A stretch of 46,181 nt of DNA from CAZJAH01 sp964544155 (lineage in GTDB: Bacteria; Bacteroidota; Ignavibacteria; Kapaibacteriales; UBA2268), in contig CAZJAH010000022.1 of assembly GCA_964544155.1 (NCBI GenBank), forward strand, positions 1 to 46,181, written 5' to 3'. Position numbers and translations under genes: made by a program. The notes under the pieces were generated by a model. That model did not search any database. It had not been told where the DNA came from and saw nothing but the letters and a program-made list of their open reading frames with translations. Positions 44,830 to 46,181 of the stretch are shown piece by piece (the stretch's first letter is position 1; every line of letters begins with the position of its first letter).

Positions 44830-45240
44830 GAGCAGTTGTTCCTCCGTTTGTTAAAAACCAAACACAATTTATAAATCAGACTAAAACATATTTCTCGGAA
44901 TCCCGCGCGCTGATTTGATCCGGCTAATAAAGTCAGCCGATTACATTTTTTTTCATCATCCTGTCAGTAATGAGCTATAAGTGAAAATATAAAAAAAAGT
45001 CTCAATTAGCAACATTTTTAATGGTTTTTTTTGGAAATTTAATAATTATTTTGCAGTACTACATTGTTATTTTTATTGCAATTAATTTTTAAACATTAAA
45101 ACATCCCAAATCCCGCATGGATTAATAATTTTTAAGCATATTACTAATCGATAAGAGTCTTTAAATATTTGAATAAAACTCAGGCTTTCCCATTTTTTTC
45201 TTAACTTTGTCCGGATTTTTAACACTATTCGGTAAAACTA
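44830..45240. other. AT-rich divergent intergenic region
   Basis: This 411-base gap separates the divergent gltA and decarboxylase genes. I see no coding region and no RNA gene. It holds a TAACTTTG element at 45202 for the plus-strand gene and probably a promoter for gltA that I cannot locate. Confidence 0.65.
45202..45209 (+). promoter_or_regulatory. Candidate -7 element for decarboxylase gene
   Basis: TAACTTTG matches the Bacteroidota -7 consensus TAnnTTTG. It lies 31 bases before the ATG at 45241. The leader carries no Shine-Dalgarno, as is frequent in this group. Confidence 0.5.
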
Positions 45241-46179
45241 ATGGCCAGGATACTTATAACAGGCGGAGCCGGATTCCTCGGTTCACATCTATGTGACAGG
45301 TTTATCAATGAAGGCGATGAAGTGATTTGTATTGATAATTTCGTTACAGGCTCTCCTGATAATATTGCACATCTGATGGGTAACAATAGGTTCACCTTCA
45401 TTCAGCATGATGTCACAAATTACGTTTATGTTGAAGGCAAACTTGATTATATTCTTCATTTTGCATCACCGGCATCACCTATTGATTACTTAAAGCTTCC
45501 AATCCAGACTTTAAAGGTGGGATCATTAGGAACCCACAAAACCCTCGGATTGGCTAAAGCAAAAAAAGCCCGATATCTACTGGCATCAACAAGCGAAACC
45601 TATGGGGATCCGCTTGTTCACCCGCAGTCGGAAACCTACTGGGGCAATGTAAACCCCGTTGGTTCCAGGGGCGTATATGATGAAGCCAAACGTTTTGCCG
45701 AAGCTATGACAATGGCATACCACCGTTACCACGGAATTGACACCAGAATTGTAAGAATTTTTAATACTTATGGCCCGCGAATGAGGCTTTATGACGGCAG
45801 AGCCATACCGAATTTCATCAGGCAGGCATTGGCAGATGAGCCTGTCACCGTTTACGGCGATGGCACACAGACCCGGTCAGTGTGCTATGTGGATGATCTT
45901 ATCGAAGGGATTTACAGGCTGCTGCATTCAAATGAAAATGAACCCGTTAATCTTGGCAATCCTGATGAACTTCCTATGAAGGATCTGGCTGAGGAAATAG
46001 TAAAAATCATCGGTTCAAAAAGTGAGATCACTTATAAACCGCTTCCTGAAGATGACCCCAAAGTCCGCCAGCCGGATATTAGCAAAGCTGCTTCGATTTT
46101 AAACTGGCAGCCCAATGTAGCACGTTCGGAAGGCCTTGCAAATACTATATCTGATTTCAGGAAAAGAATTTATAAATGA
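45241..46179 (+). CDS. UDP-glucuronate decarboxylase-like SDR enzyme
   Basis: It likely converts UDP-glucuronate to UDP-xylose, a donor for surface glycans, in the cytoplasm. The 312-residue extended short-chain dehydrogenase has the NAD loop GGAGFLGSHL, the acidic DNFVTGSPDNI segment, the HFASPASPIDYL motif typical of UDP-xylose synthases, the catalytic Tyr146-x3-Lys150 (YDEAKR) with the preceding STSETYGDP, and the NTYGPRMR segment. The last shared features, VYGDGTQTRSVCYVDDLIEG and LPEDDPKVRQPDISKA, are characteristic of UXS proteins. UDP-galactose epimerase and dTDP-glucose dehydratase are less likely. The gene is complete; the stop is two bases from the window end. Confidence 0.88.
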   Translation: MARILITGGAGFLGSHLCDRFINEGDEVICIDNFVTGSPDNIAHLMGNNRFTFIQHDVTNYVYVEGKLDYILHFASPASPIDYLKLPIQTLKVGSLGTHKTLGLAKAKKARYLLASTSETYGDPLVHPQSETYWGNVNPVGSRGVYDEAKRFAEAMTMAYHRYHGIDTRIVRIFNTYGPRMRLYDGRAIPNFIRQALADEPVTVYGDGTQTRSVCYVDDLIEGIYRLLHSNENEPVNLGNPDELPMKDLAEEIVKIIGSKSEITYKPLPEDDPKVRQPDISKAASILNWQPNVARSEGLANTISDFRKRIYK

Positions 46180-46181
46180 TC

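Noticed and set aside
1..46181. tRNA, rRNA or insertion sequence
   Set aside because: I scanned the intergenic gaps and saw no cloverleaf-like sequence, no rRNA core and no transposase or integrase motif.

Overview
The window reads as chromosomal DNA from a Gram-negative member of the Bacteroidota/Chlorobiota (FCB) branch. The gene styles fit an Ignavibacteria- or Kapabacteria-like lineage best, but no rRNA is present to prove it. The evidence is four very large secreted proteins ending in type IX secretion (T9SS) C-terminal sorting domains, two lipoproteins with an acidic surface-export signal just after the lipid cysteine, a batBCDE operon, KdsB (so an LPS outer membrane), several TAnnTTTG promoter elements of the Bacteroidota type, and many starts without a Shine-Dalgarno sequence. 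No tRNA, rRNA, CRISPR array, IS element, prophage or integrase was seen. Genes are tightly packed and several convergent pairs share or abut stop codons.

Layout. 1-116 is the 5' end of an exported protein on the minus strand, followed by a 500-bp AT-rich gap. 637-2568 holds a sirtuin (cobB), acpS and a convergent methyltransferase. 2711-9216 holds two surface lipoproteins (a duplicated beta domain; six DUF4397-like repeats) around a GT4 glycosyltransferase, a coiled-coil protein and a two-gene operon of a Rieske-like protein and CorA. 9314-12644 holds a multi-PAS histidine kinase and an EamA transporter. 12705-14495 holds an exported protein of unknown role plus gatC-kdsB. 14747-23631 is a two-gene operon of T9SS proteins of 1469 and 1483 residues. 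24064-28063 holds a MarR regulator, leuS, and an operon of a small lipoprotein and an encapsulated-ferritin-like protein. 28251-32312 is a third T9SS giant. 32321-36721 is batBCDE, divergent from a T9SS subtilase (36894-39755). 39756-42401 holds two exported proteins and a membrane protein of unknown function. 42573-46179 holds the gltA-mdh operon and a UDP-glucuronate decarboxylase-like gene.

How the genes fit together. The dominant theme is the cell envelope and outside surface: T9SS cargo built from propellers and Ig-like repeats, surface lipoproteins, LPS and glycan enzymes (KdsB, GT4, UDP-sugar decarboxylase) and the Bat complex. Central metabolism is represented by citrate synthase and malate dehydrogenase. 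The points most worth a second look are a Rieske-like protein whose fourth cluster ligand is Met instead of His, an EncFtn-like ferritin without a visible shell gene or targeting tail, a low-GC seven-bladed propeller embedded in a T9SS protein, a C-terminal module shared by the two tandem T9SS giants, and a perfect operator-like palindrome between batB and the subtilase. I did not find convincing evidence of a wholly new defence or mobile system.
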